A DNA stretch of 64,000 nt from Pseudomonadota bacterium (GCA_021847605.1 JAJZQN010000001.1:62001-126000); one strand, 5' to 3'; shown: positions 8,948 to 16,761, counted from the first letter of the stretch. The notes: a model not told the origin generated them from the sequence alone. A program made the numbers and translations.

Positions 8948-9871
8948 TTAGGCCGCCGTGGTGAGGTTCAGAAAGACGTCTTCCAGATCGGGGTCGCGTG
9001 TCACCACGTCGACGATGGCAAGGCCGCTGGCCTGCACCGCGCTCAGCACCTGTCCGGCATTGGCGCGGTCCTTCATATAGGTGATGGTCAGGATGCGGTC
9101 GCCCGACAGTTCGACTTTTTCGAAACAGGGCGCGTCGGGGGCGATGGTCAGATCGCGGTCGACCGTCACCTGAACCACCTTTTCCTGCGCCATGGCGAGG
9201 AGTTCGCGGGTCGGTTTGTCAGTGATCACCTTACCATGGTTGATGATGCCGATGCGGTCGCACAGTTCCTCGGCCTCCTCCAGATAATGGGTGGTCAGCA
9301 CGATCGTCACGCCCATGGCGTTGAGTTCGCGGACATAGGCCCAGAGTTGCTGGCGGAGCTGCACATCGACGCCGGCGGTGGGTTCGTCCAGCACCAAAAT
9401 GGGCGGCGAATGCACCATCGCCTTGGCCACCAGCAGGCGGCGCTTCATGCCGCCCGACAGGGTGCGGGCATAGGCATTCGCCTTATCCTCCAGATGGACG
9501 GCGCGTAGCAATTCCATCGACCTGCGGCGACCCTTTGGCACGCCATAGAAGCCCGCCTGATTTTCCAGCGTTTCGAACGGAGTGAAGAAGGGGTCGAAGA
9601 CGATTTCCTGTGGCACGATGCCGATGCTGTTCTTGGCATTGCGGGGATTGGCTTCGATGTCGAAGCCCCAGATGTTCACCGAGCCCGACGATTTGTTCAC
9701 CAGCCCGGCGAGGATGTTGATGGTCGTGGACTTGCCCGCGCCATTGGGGCCGAGCAGTCCGTAAATCTGGCCACGCGGGATGGTGAGGTTGATCCCGTCG
9801 AGCGCACGCTTGCCGCCCTTATAGACTTTGGTGAGATCGCGGATTTCGATGGCGGGCATGCTGTCGGTCAT
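8948..9871 (-). CDS. ABC transporter ATP-binding protein (YadG/CcmA-like)
   Basis: 307-residue cytosolic ATPase subunit of an ABC-2 type exporter. Walker A GPNGAGKST is at about 41-49, the signature LSGGMKRRL near 139, Walker B ILVLDEPTAGVD near 158 and the switch histidine in LTTHYLEEAE. The C-terminal extension (after residue 230) is the regulatory DUF typical of YadG-like proteins. The integral-membrane permease normally encoded beside it is absent: the upstream side is occupied by a decayed gene and the mobile island. Possibly the permease gene was displaced by the insertion, which is inference. Confidence 0.93.
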   Translation of the reverse strand: MTDSMPAIEIRDLTKVYKGGKRALDGINLTIPRGQIYGLLGPNGAGKSTTINILAGLVNKSSGSVNIWGFDIEANPRNAKNSIGIVPQEIVFDPFFTPFETLENQAGFYGVPKGRRRSMELLRAVHLEDKANAYARTLSGGMKRRLLVAKAMVHSPPILVLDEPTAGVDVQLRQQLWAYVRELNAMGVTIVLTTHYLEEAEELCDRIGIINHGKVITDKPTRELLAMAQEKVVQVTVDRDLTIAPDAPCFEKVELSGDRILTITYMKDRANAGQVLSAVQASGLAIVDVVTRDPDLEDVFLNLTTAA

Positions 9872-9929
9872 GGCTCAACTCTATGGGGATCGGAGGCGCG
9901 GAAAGGAAGGGGGATGATGGCGTTATTGG

Positions 9930-10171
9930 CATCTTCCGCGACGCGACACGCGAAGTTCACAATATGGCGAACGCGGCCGCGCCGAATCGCAGCGCCAGCG
10001 CATTGGCCCAGATGCGGTCAAATTCGGTATCGGGCAGGCGCGCACGCAGCGATGGGCGCTGGACCGGGACATGCCGACCGCCTTTGCAGCGCGGCTGACG
10101 CTGACCAGTTCCAGCCGAAGCGTCAGGAAATGGCGTTGCCTGGCGGGCATCCAGCGATCGCGGGTCGTGCG
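9930..10171 (-). pseudogene. Frameshifted helix-turn-helix protein gene at the island junction
   Basis: Reading the reverse strand gives NRTTRDRWMPARQRHFL, then a helix-turn-helix stretch VSRAAKAVGMSRSSAHR; after that the reading continues sensibly only after a one-base shift, as LRARLPDTEFDRIWANALAL and FGAAAFAIL before a stop. Joined, this resembles short sphingomonad DNA-binding proteins (HTH followed by FDRIWANAL). A single base is missing near 10046-10050. The likely original start MPTNRTT reads IPTNRTT here (ATC for ATG). It sits between the ABC ATPase gene and the serine recombinase, so it is chromosomal debris at the left junction. The undisrupted frame alone gives a 75-residue ORF at 9923-10150. 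Confidence 0.6.
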
Positions 10172-10249
10172 GTTTGTGGGGATGGGGCTACCAGCTGTAG
10201 ACGATCATGAGTGCGGCGCCGTTACTTAAGGGGCGCTGTCTCTTTCTCG

Positions 10250-11890
10250 TCACCCCAGCGAACCCTGAGCCACCTTTGTCGTAACAACGGGGGTGGATCG
10301 AGGGGCTTCCTTTGCAAAATCAAGGATGCCCATCAGGGCACCATGAAGCGTGGCATGGATTTCGCCACGCTTCTCGCCGGGGTGCAGGACGATCCGGTGG
10401 ATGAGCGAACGAATGGCGTCCGAGGCGTCGAGCCGGGTTTCCGGATCTTCGAGCGCTTGAGTAAAGCGCTCCATCTCCCGCTTGTAGATTTCAGCGATGC
10501 CGGGATGAACGTCAGGAACAGCTTGTGGGGCAAGCGCCATGCGGGCGGCGACTTCGGTCTTCTGCCGTTCCAGTTCCGCCATGCGGGCCTTCATCGTGGG
10601 CTGGTATAGCCCGTCCTCGATCGCGGTCATGATCCCGGCGATGGCGCGCTCGATTTTGTCCAGCGCGCGGCCGTCGGCTTCGACCTGCGCGCGCGCCTCG
10701 CGGTTCTCGCGGTTGATATGCTCGGCATAGGCGGCGACGGCCGCCTGCACCTTCTCCGGCGACACCAGCCGGTCACGCAGGCCTGCAAGCGCCCGCTCTT
10801 CCAGCGCTTCGCGACGAATGGTGCGGTTATTGTCGCAGGTATGGCGACGATGGTGATTGATACAGCCAAAGCGGCCATTGACTGCCAGACCGACCTTGCC
10901 GCCGCACGCGCCGCATTCAACAAGGCCAGACAGCAGAGTGACGGGACGGCGGGCACGGTGCATCCGGCTCGCCTGCGCCGCATGAATGCCGTCGATCATC
11001 GGCTTATACTGCTCGCCAAGCACATCTTGCCGCTGCTTCACCGTCTGCCACATATCATCACTGACGATGCGGAGTTGCGGAGCTTCGGCCCGGACCCATT
11101 CAGCTTCGGGATTGGGACGCCGCACGGTCCGACCGGTGCGCGGGTCCTTGACGGCCTGCTTGTGGTTCCAGACCCGCACGCCGACATACATCTCGTTATT
11201 GAGGATGCCGATACCCAGGCTGCGCTTGCCGCGTATGGTGGTGTCGCTCCAGGGGCGGCCTGATGGTCCCGGAATGCCGTCAGCGTTCAGATCACGCGCG
11301 ATCGCGCGCGGACTCTTGCCCGCCGCGAACTCCCGGAAGATGCGCTCTACAATGGGCACCTCTGACGGCTCGATCCGACATTCGCCGCGCACTAGTTCGC
11401 CTTCGGAGGAAAGCCGTCGTACCGTCCGATAACCATAGCCGACCGGCCCCGCAGAAAATCCCTTTTCGACGCGCCCGCGCTGCCCGCGATGGGTCTTCTT
11501 GGCAAGGTCTTTCAGGAACAGCGCGTTCATCGTGCCCTTGAGGCCGACATGCAGTTCAGAGATTTCACCTTCGGCCAGCGTCACCAGCGGCACGCGGGCG
11601 AACTGGAGATGCTTGAAGAGTGTCGCCACGTCTGCCTGATCGCGCGACACCCGGTCCAGCGCTTCGGCCAGCACGATATCGAACTTGCCCGCCTGCGCAT
11701 CCTGCACCAGCGACTGGATGCCGGGACGCAGGATCATGCTGGCCCCTGAGATGGCGGCATCTTCATAGACGCCCACGACATGCCAGCCCTCACGCGCCGC
11801 GCGCTCGCGGCAGACGCGAAGCTGATCTTCGATCGATGCCGCGCTCTGCTGATCCGAGGAGTAGCGAGCGTATAGGGCAATACGGTTCAT
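10250..11890 (-). CDS. Large serine recombinase (integrase)
   Basis: 546 residues. Residues 1-150 form the resolvase catalytic domain: YARYSSDQQSAASIEDQL with the nucleophile Ser11, AEALDRVSRDQ and an NALFLKDLAKKTHRGQRG end. Next comes the recombinase DNA-binding domain (residues about 165-280), a zinc ribbon starting CGACGGKVG and closed by a later Cys, and a coiled-coil region with AQVEADGRALDKIERAI near 410-440. This is the site-specific integrase class that inserts phages and islands without host cofactors. It lies at the left end of the island with its 3' end facing the chromosome. The last residues overlap a REP-like half repeat (bases 10248-10262). Confidence 0.94.
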   Translation of the reverse strand: MNRIALYARYSSDQQSAASIEDQLRVCRERAAREGWHVVGVYEDAAISGASMILRPGIQSLVQDAQAGKFDIVLAEALDRVSRDQADVATLFKHLQFARVPLVTLAEGEISELHVGLKGTMNALFLKDLAKKTHRGQRGRVEKGFSAGPVGYGYRTVRRLSSEGELVRGECRIEPSEVPIVERIFREFAAGKSPRAIARDLNADGIPGPSGRPWSDTTIRGKRSLGIGILNNEMYVGVRVWNHKQAVKDPRTGRTVRRPNPEAEWVRAEAPQLRIVSDDMWQTVKQRQDVLGEQYKPMIDGIHAAQASRMHRARRPVTLLSGLVECGACGGKVGLAVNGRFGCINHHRRHTCDNNRTIRREALEERALAGLRDRLVSPEKVQAAVAAYAEHINRENREARAQVEADGRALDKIERAIAGIMTAIEDGLYQPTMKARMAELERQKTEVAARMALAPQAVPDVHPGIAEIYKREMERFTQALEDPETRLDASDAIRSLIHRIVLHPGEKRGEIHATLHGALMGILDFAKEAPRSTPVVTTKVAQGSLG

Positions 11891-11911
11891 GTCATATCTC
11901 CCCTTTCGACG

Positions 11912-12265
11912 TCAGGCAGCCTTTGTCAGCATGAAATCCACATGGACGGCGTCAAAGGGAAAGACGATCCCTCGCCCTTCCTTGCGGATCACACCAGCCG
12001 CAAGGAGCGCCTGCACGTCGCCATGCACCGCCTTCATGTCCCGGCCCACACGGCGCGCCGCCTCGCGGATCGACATGACGCCCTGGCCGGTCATGGCCTG
12101 AATCAGGTCCCAGCGCTTGCGGGTGAACGTCTGCCACAGCAGATCGGGGCTGGCGAAGCTATGATGCGCGCCTTGGGCCTTGCCCTCGAACGCGGCGAGC
12201 GCGCGGCGCGTCACCTCTTCGCGGGACGCGACGGAGAGCGTCACGGTATTCATGTCGGTTTCCAT
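11912..12265 (-). CDS. HTH antitoxin/regulator of a DUF6516-type toxin-antitoxin pair
   Basis: 117 residues from the ATG at 12265 (AGGATG ribosome site 9 bases upstream); an in-frame ATG at 12253 overlapping the toxin stop as ATGA is the alternative. The middle is a winged helix-turn-helix: QAMTGQGVMSIREAARRVGRDMKAVHGDVQALLAAGVI, of the family usually annotated as HVO_A0114-type or MarR-like antitoxins that accompany DUF6516 proteins. It follows the toxin gene with overlap, so the two are co-translated from one promoter at about 12545. Expected to bind that promoter and neutralise the toxin; both roles are inferred from the family. Confidence 0.78.
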   Translation of the reverse strand: METDMNTVTLSVASREEVTRRALAAFEGKAQGAHHSFASPDLLWQTFTRKRWDLIQAMTGQGVMSIREAARRVGRDMKAVHGDVQALLAAGVIRKEGRGIVFPFDAVHVDFMLTKAA

Positions 12266-12534
12266 TGATCCACATCCTTCCAGAAGTCCGCCAGCAATAC
12301 GGCGGGCGTCGTGAAGGCATAGGCCGTTTCCACCTCGCCGATGTGCCGGTGATCGCCCTTGCCCGCCTCATTGTCGTAGCGCAGCACGCAAACGCTATCG
12401 ACGATATAGGCAAGGGCATATTTGAGATCGTGCGCCGATCCCTTCACCGGCTTTGGCACCCGCCATATCCGCAGTTCGACGAAGGAGACTGCATCAAGCT
12501 GGTGCCGCTCATTGAGCAACGGTTCCGCCTTCAT
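12250..12534 (-). CDS. DUF6516 (TumE-like) putative toxin
   Basis: 94 residues, standard length for the family. Recognisable core: ELRIWRVPKPVKGSAHDLKY, ALAYIVDSVCVLRYDNE and AGKGDHRHIG. Proteins of this kind are encoded directly upstream of a small HTH protein in bacteria and archaea and are treated as toxins of a type II-like system; the TumE name is from memory. The conserved charged cluster KGDHRH is a candidate active site (inference). The gene is first in a two-gene operon with overlapping stop and start, behind a near-consensus sigma-70 promoter whose predicted start site is at or next to the ATG, so the mRNA may be leaderless. Confidence 0.8.
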   Translation of the reverse strand: MKAEPLLNERHQLDAVSFVELRIWRVPKPVKGSAHDLKYALAYIVDSVCVLRYDNEAGKGDHRHIGEVETAYAFTTPAVLLADFWKDVDQWKPT

Positions 12535-12586
12535 GATGGCTTATATACCATCATTAGCGTTCGATGTCAATGAATCCATCATTTGC
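12533..12586 (-). promoter_or_regulatory. Toxin-antitoxin promoter with three CCATCAT operator half-sites
   Basis: On the minus strand a TTGACA box (12570-12565) is separated by exactly 17 bp from TATATA (12547-12542), a near-perfect sigma-70 promoter. The heptamer ATGATGG/CCATCAT occurs three times: inverted copies at 12533-12539 and 12548-12554, forming a palindrome with an 8 bp centre that covers the -10 box and the toxin start codon, and a third copy at 12576-12582, upstream of the -35 box. This is the expected shape of an autoregulatory operator for the downstream HTH protein. Confidence 0.75.
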
Positions 12587-12776
12587 TTGTCTCCGGCTCA
12601 TTGTCATTGGCCGCCCTCCGGGCGCGGATATGCTCCCGTGCGATGTGGCGGCCGATGGCCTCCGCTATGCGGGTCAGCGCCGCCTCCACATCAATGTCGG
12701 GCGGTTGCTGGGCAGGCTCATTGTCGTTGGCGGGGCGAAGGCGATCAGGGGGCGCGGCATCGTCACCCTTTTCCAT
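12579..12776 (-). CDS. Small hypothetical island protein with ANDNEP repeats
   Basis: 65 residues, overlapping the end of the AlpA-like gene by 14 bp, so co-transcribed with it. It contains a short amphipathic helix (AALTRIAEAIGRHIAREHIR) flanked by two ANDNEP motifs at about 16-21 and 56-61; the AlpA-like protein ends with a related DNDNP. Such ANDN tails are frequent in small alphaproteobacterial proteins. No catalytic motif or membrane segment. Its stop lies 9 bp before the -35 box of the toxin-antitoxin promoter. Function unknown. Confidence 0.6.
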   Translation of the reverse strand: MEKGDDAAPPDRLRPANDNEPAQQPPDIDVEAALTRIAEAIGRHIAREHIRARRAANDNEPETSK

Positions 12777-13002
12777 GGCCCGCCTTTCCCTGCGAGGAAG
12801 GATTGTCGTTGTCGGCCCTGTAGCCAGCGGGATCAGCGATCCAACGGCTTATGGCGGACTCGTGCCAGCCAGCGCCATGGATGCTGATCTTGAGTTGGGC
12901 AGGAAAGGTTCCGTCCGCCATCTTGCGGTAGATGGTCGAGCGGGAAAGCCCGGTGCGGGCACGGACGGTATCGAGACGGATAATACGTTCTGCATTCGAC
13001 AT
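12763..13002 (-). CDS. AlpA-family excisionase-like regulator
   Basis: 79 residues. The winged-helix MerR/AlpA fold is seen in IIRLDTVRARTGLSRSTIYR, then KMADGTFPAQLKISIHG and WHESAISRWIADPAGYR. AlpA-type proteins act as recombination directionality factors or activators for integrases; one next to a serine recombinase is commonly the excisionase or master switch of the island. The ATG at 13002 fits the family; a TTG five codons upstream is an alternative, and neither has a clear ribosome site. A perfect hairpin lies 84 bp upstream (13086-13105). The role in excision is inferred from position. Confidence 0.82.
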   Translation of the reverse strand: MSNAERIIRLDTVRARTGLSRSTIYRKMADGTFPAQLKISIHGAGWHESAISRWIADPAGYRADNDNPSSQGKAGHGKG

Positions 13003-13085
13003 AAGGGAGGCTTTCAATCAAGCGTTGGCGATGCCCCCTAAAGCCCAGAATGGCGCAGTTTCCGCGCAAGACAAGATGAGCACCA

Positions 13086-13105
13086 CCGACCTTGCGGAAG
13101 GTCGG
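13086..13105. repeat. Perfect inverted repeat upstream of the AlpA-like gene
   Basis: CCGACCTT (13086-13093), loop GCGG, AAGGTCGG (13098-13105). It lies 84 bp before the AlpA-like start; it could be an operator or the end of a transcript from the degraded region upstream. No T tract follows on either strand. Confidence 0.6.
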
Positions 13106-13755
13106 ATGCCAGTCGTAGGGCTATGGAGGGACGTGGAGGGGCATCGGCGGTCATAGCGAGACTTGGCGGGAACTTGCCCGCTTCGGTTCCGCACGCGTTT
13201 TTCTCAGGCACTGTTGCCCGATCGTCACGCTTTTTACGCTCGCCGATCCCCTCAGATCATCTGAGCTATGATGTATTTGGCATATCCACCGGTCCTTCCC
13301 CGATGGCCTGCCCGTCGCGAATCAATCTGCATCAAACGTTAGCGCCCCGCAAGCGCTGGGGCAGTGAAGTGCCGCTTGTGCAAGGATTGGCTTCGCCAGC
13401 CCAAAACCGGCGGCCCGCGATCAACTGGACACCACGCCTCGAGTTACGGCATGCGTTCGACAATCGGGGATGTATCATTTCAATTCGGCGACTGCTGGTC
13501 GCAATGATGCTGGTAAGCATCGCGACCGGTACAAGGGCGCGGGCGGTGCGATTTCGTCAAGGCCGGGATGGCTTATCGCGCGCTGGCGCAGGACCCCGAC
13601 CTCGAGGTGCGAACGGAAGCCGTTTTCGCCATGGGATGATGCTGACGGACGATCTGCAACGCCATGCCGATGCCGCGATCGAGTCCCGGCGTATTCTCGA
13701 TAACAAACTTGGCGCCGCACGTGTACACTTGGAACGGGCACGAACTCAGCCAAAG
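13106..13755. other. Gene-poor, probably decayed coding DNA
   Basis: About 650 bp with no convincing intact gene. Protein-like stretches appear in successive plus-strand frames: GKHRDRYKGAGG (about 13512-13547), DFVKAGMAYRALAQDPDLEV then RTEAVFAMG (about 13550-13640), and LTDDLQRHADAAIESRRILD to the stop at 13767. They read as one ORF broken by frameshifts. I do not recognise the family. The 214-residue open frame across this stretch is low-complexity and Arg-rich in its first two thirds and is not accepted as a gene. Confidence 0.35.
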
Positions 13756-14070
13756 CTAACCGACTGAACTCTTACCAGATGTTCGGCGCTCTCCAGGAGT
13801 TTTCCCGGGCCAAGGTCGAGGTGCGGGCAGCCGCTCTTCGATCGGAATGCGCGCCGCGTCGGCCACCTGCGTCAGAAAATCGTCCTGAGACGCAAGCCAT
13901 CGCTCGACCCAGGCGTTCTCTGACATGAACTGGGGAACATTGTCCTGAAGGGTTTCGAGAAGTTGGCGATTTTCGTCGATCCGGCGATAAATGCCGCCTT
14001 CACAGGCACGGACGACGCTGCGCAGTTTGTCGGTCCGCTTGTAACGGAGCGGTTTCAGCAACCGCCTCAT
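13756..14070 (-). CDS. Hypothetical protein
   Basis: 104 residues. A helical, acidic core (YRRIDENRQLLETLQDNVPQ, then WVERWLASQDDFLTQVADAA) reads as a genuine folded protein, while the last 25 residues are Pro/Arg-rich and may come from sequence drift. An in-frame stop sits two codons before the ATG, and no strong ribosome site is visible. It lies between two gene-poor stretches of the island and overlaps the end of the decayed plus-strand frame. I do not recognise a family; it could be an accessory protein of mobilization or a relic. Confidence 0.45.
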   Translation of the reverse strand: MRRLLKPLRYKRTDKLRSVVRACEGGIYRRIDENRQLLETLQDNVPQFMSENAWVERWLASQDDFLTQVADAARIPIEERLPAPRPWPGKTPGERRTSGKSSVG

Positions 14071-14221
14071 ATATTATCGAGTCGGAGGATGGATTCAGGC
14101 ATTCGCGCCGATCTCATTTACGGCGCCCTGCCGAAAGTTAAATTATTGCAAGACGGTCCGACCGGATGCGTTGCGCACAGCGTCCGGCTTCGCCGAACGT
14201 GCTTACCCTGCTCGCGCTCGC

Positions 14222-14407
14222 CTAAGAACCGCGTGGGTCGCTCTTGCCGGCAAGCCAATCGCTTCGCCAACCGCCGCCATGCCTGCGACGAACTGCTGTG
14301 CCGCAGCGACGACAGACACTAACGTAGCTGAGACCGTCCCATTCCACGGAACCGCTACGTTGATGACGATTAACGGTGCACAGCGCGTAGCCGAACAGGT
14401 TTTTCAA
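14222..14407 (-). CDS. Small zinc-ribbon-like protein with TTG start
   Basis: 61 residues, starting at a TTG (14407) that is preceded by TTGGAGATG, a good ribosome site at 8 bases. It reads MKNLFGYALCTVNRHQRSGS, then VEWDGLSYVSVCRRCGTAVR and a GGWRSDW tail. The CxxC with a downstream His and Trp, and the WDGLSYVxxC phrase, match short sphingomonad proteins that I recall as tiny zinc-ribbon proteins of unknown function. Only one CxxC pair is visible, with Cys10 and a His as possible further ligands. It stands alone in an otherwise gene-poor region. Confidence 0.55.
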   Translation of the reverse strand: MKNLFGYALCTVNRHQRSGSVEWDGLSYVSVCRRCGTAVRRRHGGGWRSDWLAGKSDPRGS

Positions 14408-15000
14408 GTTCGCATCTCCAAGCCCCCGCCTGGTGGGCCTTCCTGCGCCATCGCGGCCCTGACGATGTCGAAACCCTAAGCTGCCCCCAGGGGCGCAAGG
14501 TGATCGTGAGGCCGGAAAATAAGTCACAGGGGGTGGCTTAAAACCTCACGACCGATGACAGTTTGCATGCTGCAGGCGCGAAGAGTCAAGTTGGCTGCGA
14601 CGTCCAATCGTAGCTCCACTTTAACCGTGAGTAGGCCAAACATGGCGTCTTCGCACGTTCCGCGCGAACCGCGCTCTATTCCGCTGCGCTCCACCGAACC
14701 GACGCTGTGGGCCGTCTCGTCGCCCAAGGCGTGACGATCGCTGACGCGGGGGAAATGGCTGCGCCAGCCCCATGCGGACATCGTGCTTGCGCACGATGGC
14801 GTAGACCGGTTCCGGCAAGCGGTGTGGGCGTCGCTACCCTGTAGGCGCGTCGCGGCGGGCCGCAACCCGGCGATGCCGGGTCTTCCTCTTCGTTTCAGCC
14901 CTAGCGGGTGCAGTCCGCCTGTGCCGACGCGCCTGCCGGTGCGCTCTTGCCGCCCACCCCGCATTCCGGGGCCGGGATGATGCGAAGAGGAGTAAGTGAC
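14408..15000. other. Leader region of the parB-like gene, no gene found
   Basis: Nearly 600 bp without a credible ORF; the long frames here on both strands are Arg/Ser-rich shadows. It contains a perfect 8 bp hairpin at 14779-14798 and a short CCCCG/CGGGG stem at about 14955-14970, followed by a GAGGAG ribosome site for the parB-like gene. It may hold a centromere-like or replication site, but no parS consensus is visible. Confidence 0.4.
14779..14798. repeat. Perfect hairpin upstream of the ParB-like gene
   Basis: CATCGTGC (14779-14786), loop TTGC, GCACGATG (14791-14798). It lies about 200 bp upstream of the parB-like start in non-coding DNA, so it is a candidate binding site for that protein, though it does not match canonical parS. 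Confidence 0.5.
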
Positions 15001-16755
15001 ATGGAACTCAAGCACATCGATATCGCCCGTCTTTCGGTTTCGTCCGCCAACATGCGCGGGGGAAAGAAGGCCCTTGATCTGACCAACATCCTGCCTTCAG
15101 TGCGCGCTCGGGGCATCCTCGTGCCCCTGATCGTGCGGGAGAACGGTTCACCCGACAGCTATGAAATCGTGGCGGGCAAGCGGCGCTATCATGCCGCATT
15201 GGCGGTTGCCGAGGAAAGCGGGAGCATCGATCCGTTGCCGTGCGCCGTCATGGCAGCAGGCGACGACGCGGCAGCTTTGGAAGCCTCGCTGATCGAGAAC
15301 ATCGCGCGTCTGGACCCCGACGAGATGACCCGCCATGAAACCTTCACCCGGCTTGTCCGGGAGGGACGCAGCGTGGAGGACATATCCCTGACCTTTGGGC
15401 TGACTGCGTTACAGGTGAAGCGGACCCTTGCGTTGGGCAACTTGATGCCTCGTGTCCGCAACCTCTACCGAGCAGGCAGCGTCGATGCCGCCACCGTGCG
15501 GCACTTGACGCTGGCCACCAAGGCGCAGCAGCGTCAATGGCTGGCGCTATTCGAGAGCGAGAGCGACCACGCCCCGACGGGCCAGAACCTCAAGGCATGG
15601 CTAATGGGCGGTGCGGCCATTTCCACCAAGGTCGCGCTGTTCGATCTTGCGGGCTATCCCGGCGAGATCGTCTCCGACTTGTTCGGCGAGGACAGCTATT
15701 TTGCCAGTGCCACCGATTTCTGGGCGGCACAGATGACGGCGGTAGAGGAACGGGCCGATGCCTACCGGGAGGCCGGATGGCCGGAGGTCATCGTGACGGC
15801 GCGCGGCGACTATTTCCACACATGGGAACATGAGCGCTGCCAGAAGAAGAAAGGTGGACGGGTCTATGTCGCGATCAGCCATCGCGGCGAAGCAACCTTC
15901 CATGAGGGCTATATCACCGCCAAGGAAGCGAGGAAGCGCGAGGCGAGCGGAGTCGTTTCCAAGCCGGTGCGCCCGGAGATCAGCGCCCCGATCCAGAACT
16001 ATGTCGATCTTCACCGTCACGCCGCCGTGCGCGCATCGCTACTTTCACAGCCCGCCATGGCAGTTCGCCTGATGCTGGCCCATGCTATCGTCGGGTCGCC
16101 CCTGTGGCGGGTGGACGTGGAGAAGCAGCGGGCAAGCAGCGACGCCATTGCAGAGAGCGTGGAGGCGAGCGCATCGGAAGCGGTCTTCGATGCCAGGCGG
16201 CGCGAGGTTCTGGACCTGCTGGGCTTCGATCCCGAAGCGCCTACGGTCACCGGCGGCTATGCGGGCGACCACGGCTTGGCCGGACTGTTCGTGCATCTGA
16301 TGGGCCTGTCCGACGACGCAGTGTTGCCCATCCTGACTGTCGTCATGGGCGAGACGCTGGCGGTAGGAAGCGCGATGGTGGAATTGCTGGGCGCATTGCT
16401 CAAGGTGGACATGGCCTCTGTCTGGCAGGCCGACGACGCCTTGCTCGACGGCATCCGCGACAAGGAAGTGATGGGCCGGATCGTCGCGGATGTGGCCGGT
16501 GATGCCGTTGCCACCGCCAATGCCGGGGAGAGCGCCAAGGTCCAGCGGCAGATCGTGCGCGATTGCCTCGCAGGGACCAACGGACGCGAAAGGCATGAAG
16601 GCTGGGTGCCGCGCTGGATGGCCTTCCCGCCTTCCACCTACTCCGACCGGGGCGGCGTCGGTAGTGCAGAGCGTTGGAGCCGGATTGCTCCGCTACTCAA
16701 CCCTGTCACCCCCGCAGGCGACGACGCGGAGCAACCTTTGGCGCAGGCTGCCTGA
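15001..16755 (+). CDS. ParB/RepB/Spo0J-family protein (orphan, island-borne)
   Basis: 584 residues from the ATG at 15001, preceded by GAGGAG; an upstream in-frame extension lacks a ribosome site. The N-terminal ParB domain has KALDLTNILPSVRARGILVP, then YEIVAGKRRYHAALAV (the box corresponding to GERR) and EASLIENIARLDPDEMTRHE. A helix-turn-helix follows (VEDISLTFGLTALQVKRTLA, residues about 120-140). The remaining 400 residues are a long C-terminal region typical of island ParB-like proteins. No parA is nearby, so ordinary partition is unlikely; regulation or island maintenance is more plausible. A 11 bp stem terminator follows the stop. Confidence 0.9.
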   Translation: MELKHIDIARLSVSSANMRGGKKALDLTNILPSVRARGILVPLIVRENGSPDSYEIVAGKRRYHAALAVAEESGSIDPLPCAVMAAGDDAAALEASLIENIARLDPDEMTRHETFTRLVREGRSVEDISLTFGLTALQVKRTLALGNLMPRVRNLYRAGSVDAATVRHLTLATKAQQRQWLALFESESDHAPTGQNLKAWLMGGAAISTKVALFDLAGYPGEIVSDLFGEDSYFASATDFWAAQMTAVEERADAYREAGWPEVIVTARGDYFHTWEHERCQKKKGGRVYVAISHRGEATFHEGYITAKEARKREASGVVSKPVRPEISAPIQNYVDLHRHAAVRASLLSQPAMAVRLMLAHAIVGSPLWRVDVEKQRASSDAIAESVEASASEAVFDARRREVLDLLGFDPEAPTVTGGYAGDHGLAGLFVHLMGLSDDAVLPILTVVMGETLAVGSAMVELLGALLKVDMASVWQADDALLDGIRDKEVMGRIVADVAGDAVATANAGESAKVQRQIVRDCLAGTNGRERHEGWVPRWMAFPPSTYSDRGGVGSAERWSRIAPLLNPVTPAGDDAEQPLAQAA

Positions 16756-16761
16756 TCCTGA

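Noticed and set aside
7233-8951. 572-residue plus-strand frame over nadB
   Set aside because: Antisense shadow of NadB, with no recognisable domain; nadB has all family motifs.
13123-13767. 214-residue plus-strand frame after the AlpA-like gene
   Set aside because: Low-complexity and Arg/Pro-rich in its first two thirds; only the last part is protein-like, and it fits better as a frameshifted relic.
14524-15015. 163-residue minus-strand frame in the parB leader
   Set aside because: Arg/Gly/Ser-rich with no motif; overlaps the real parB-like start and ribosome site.
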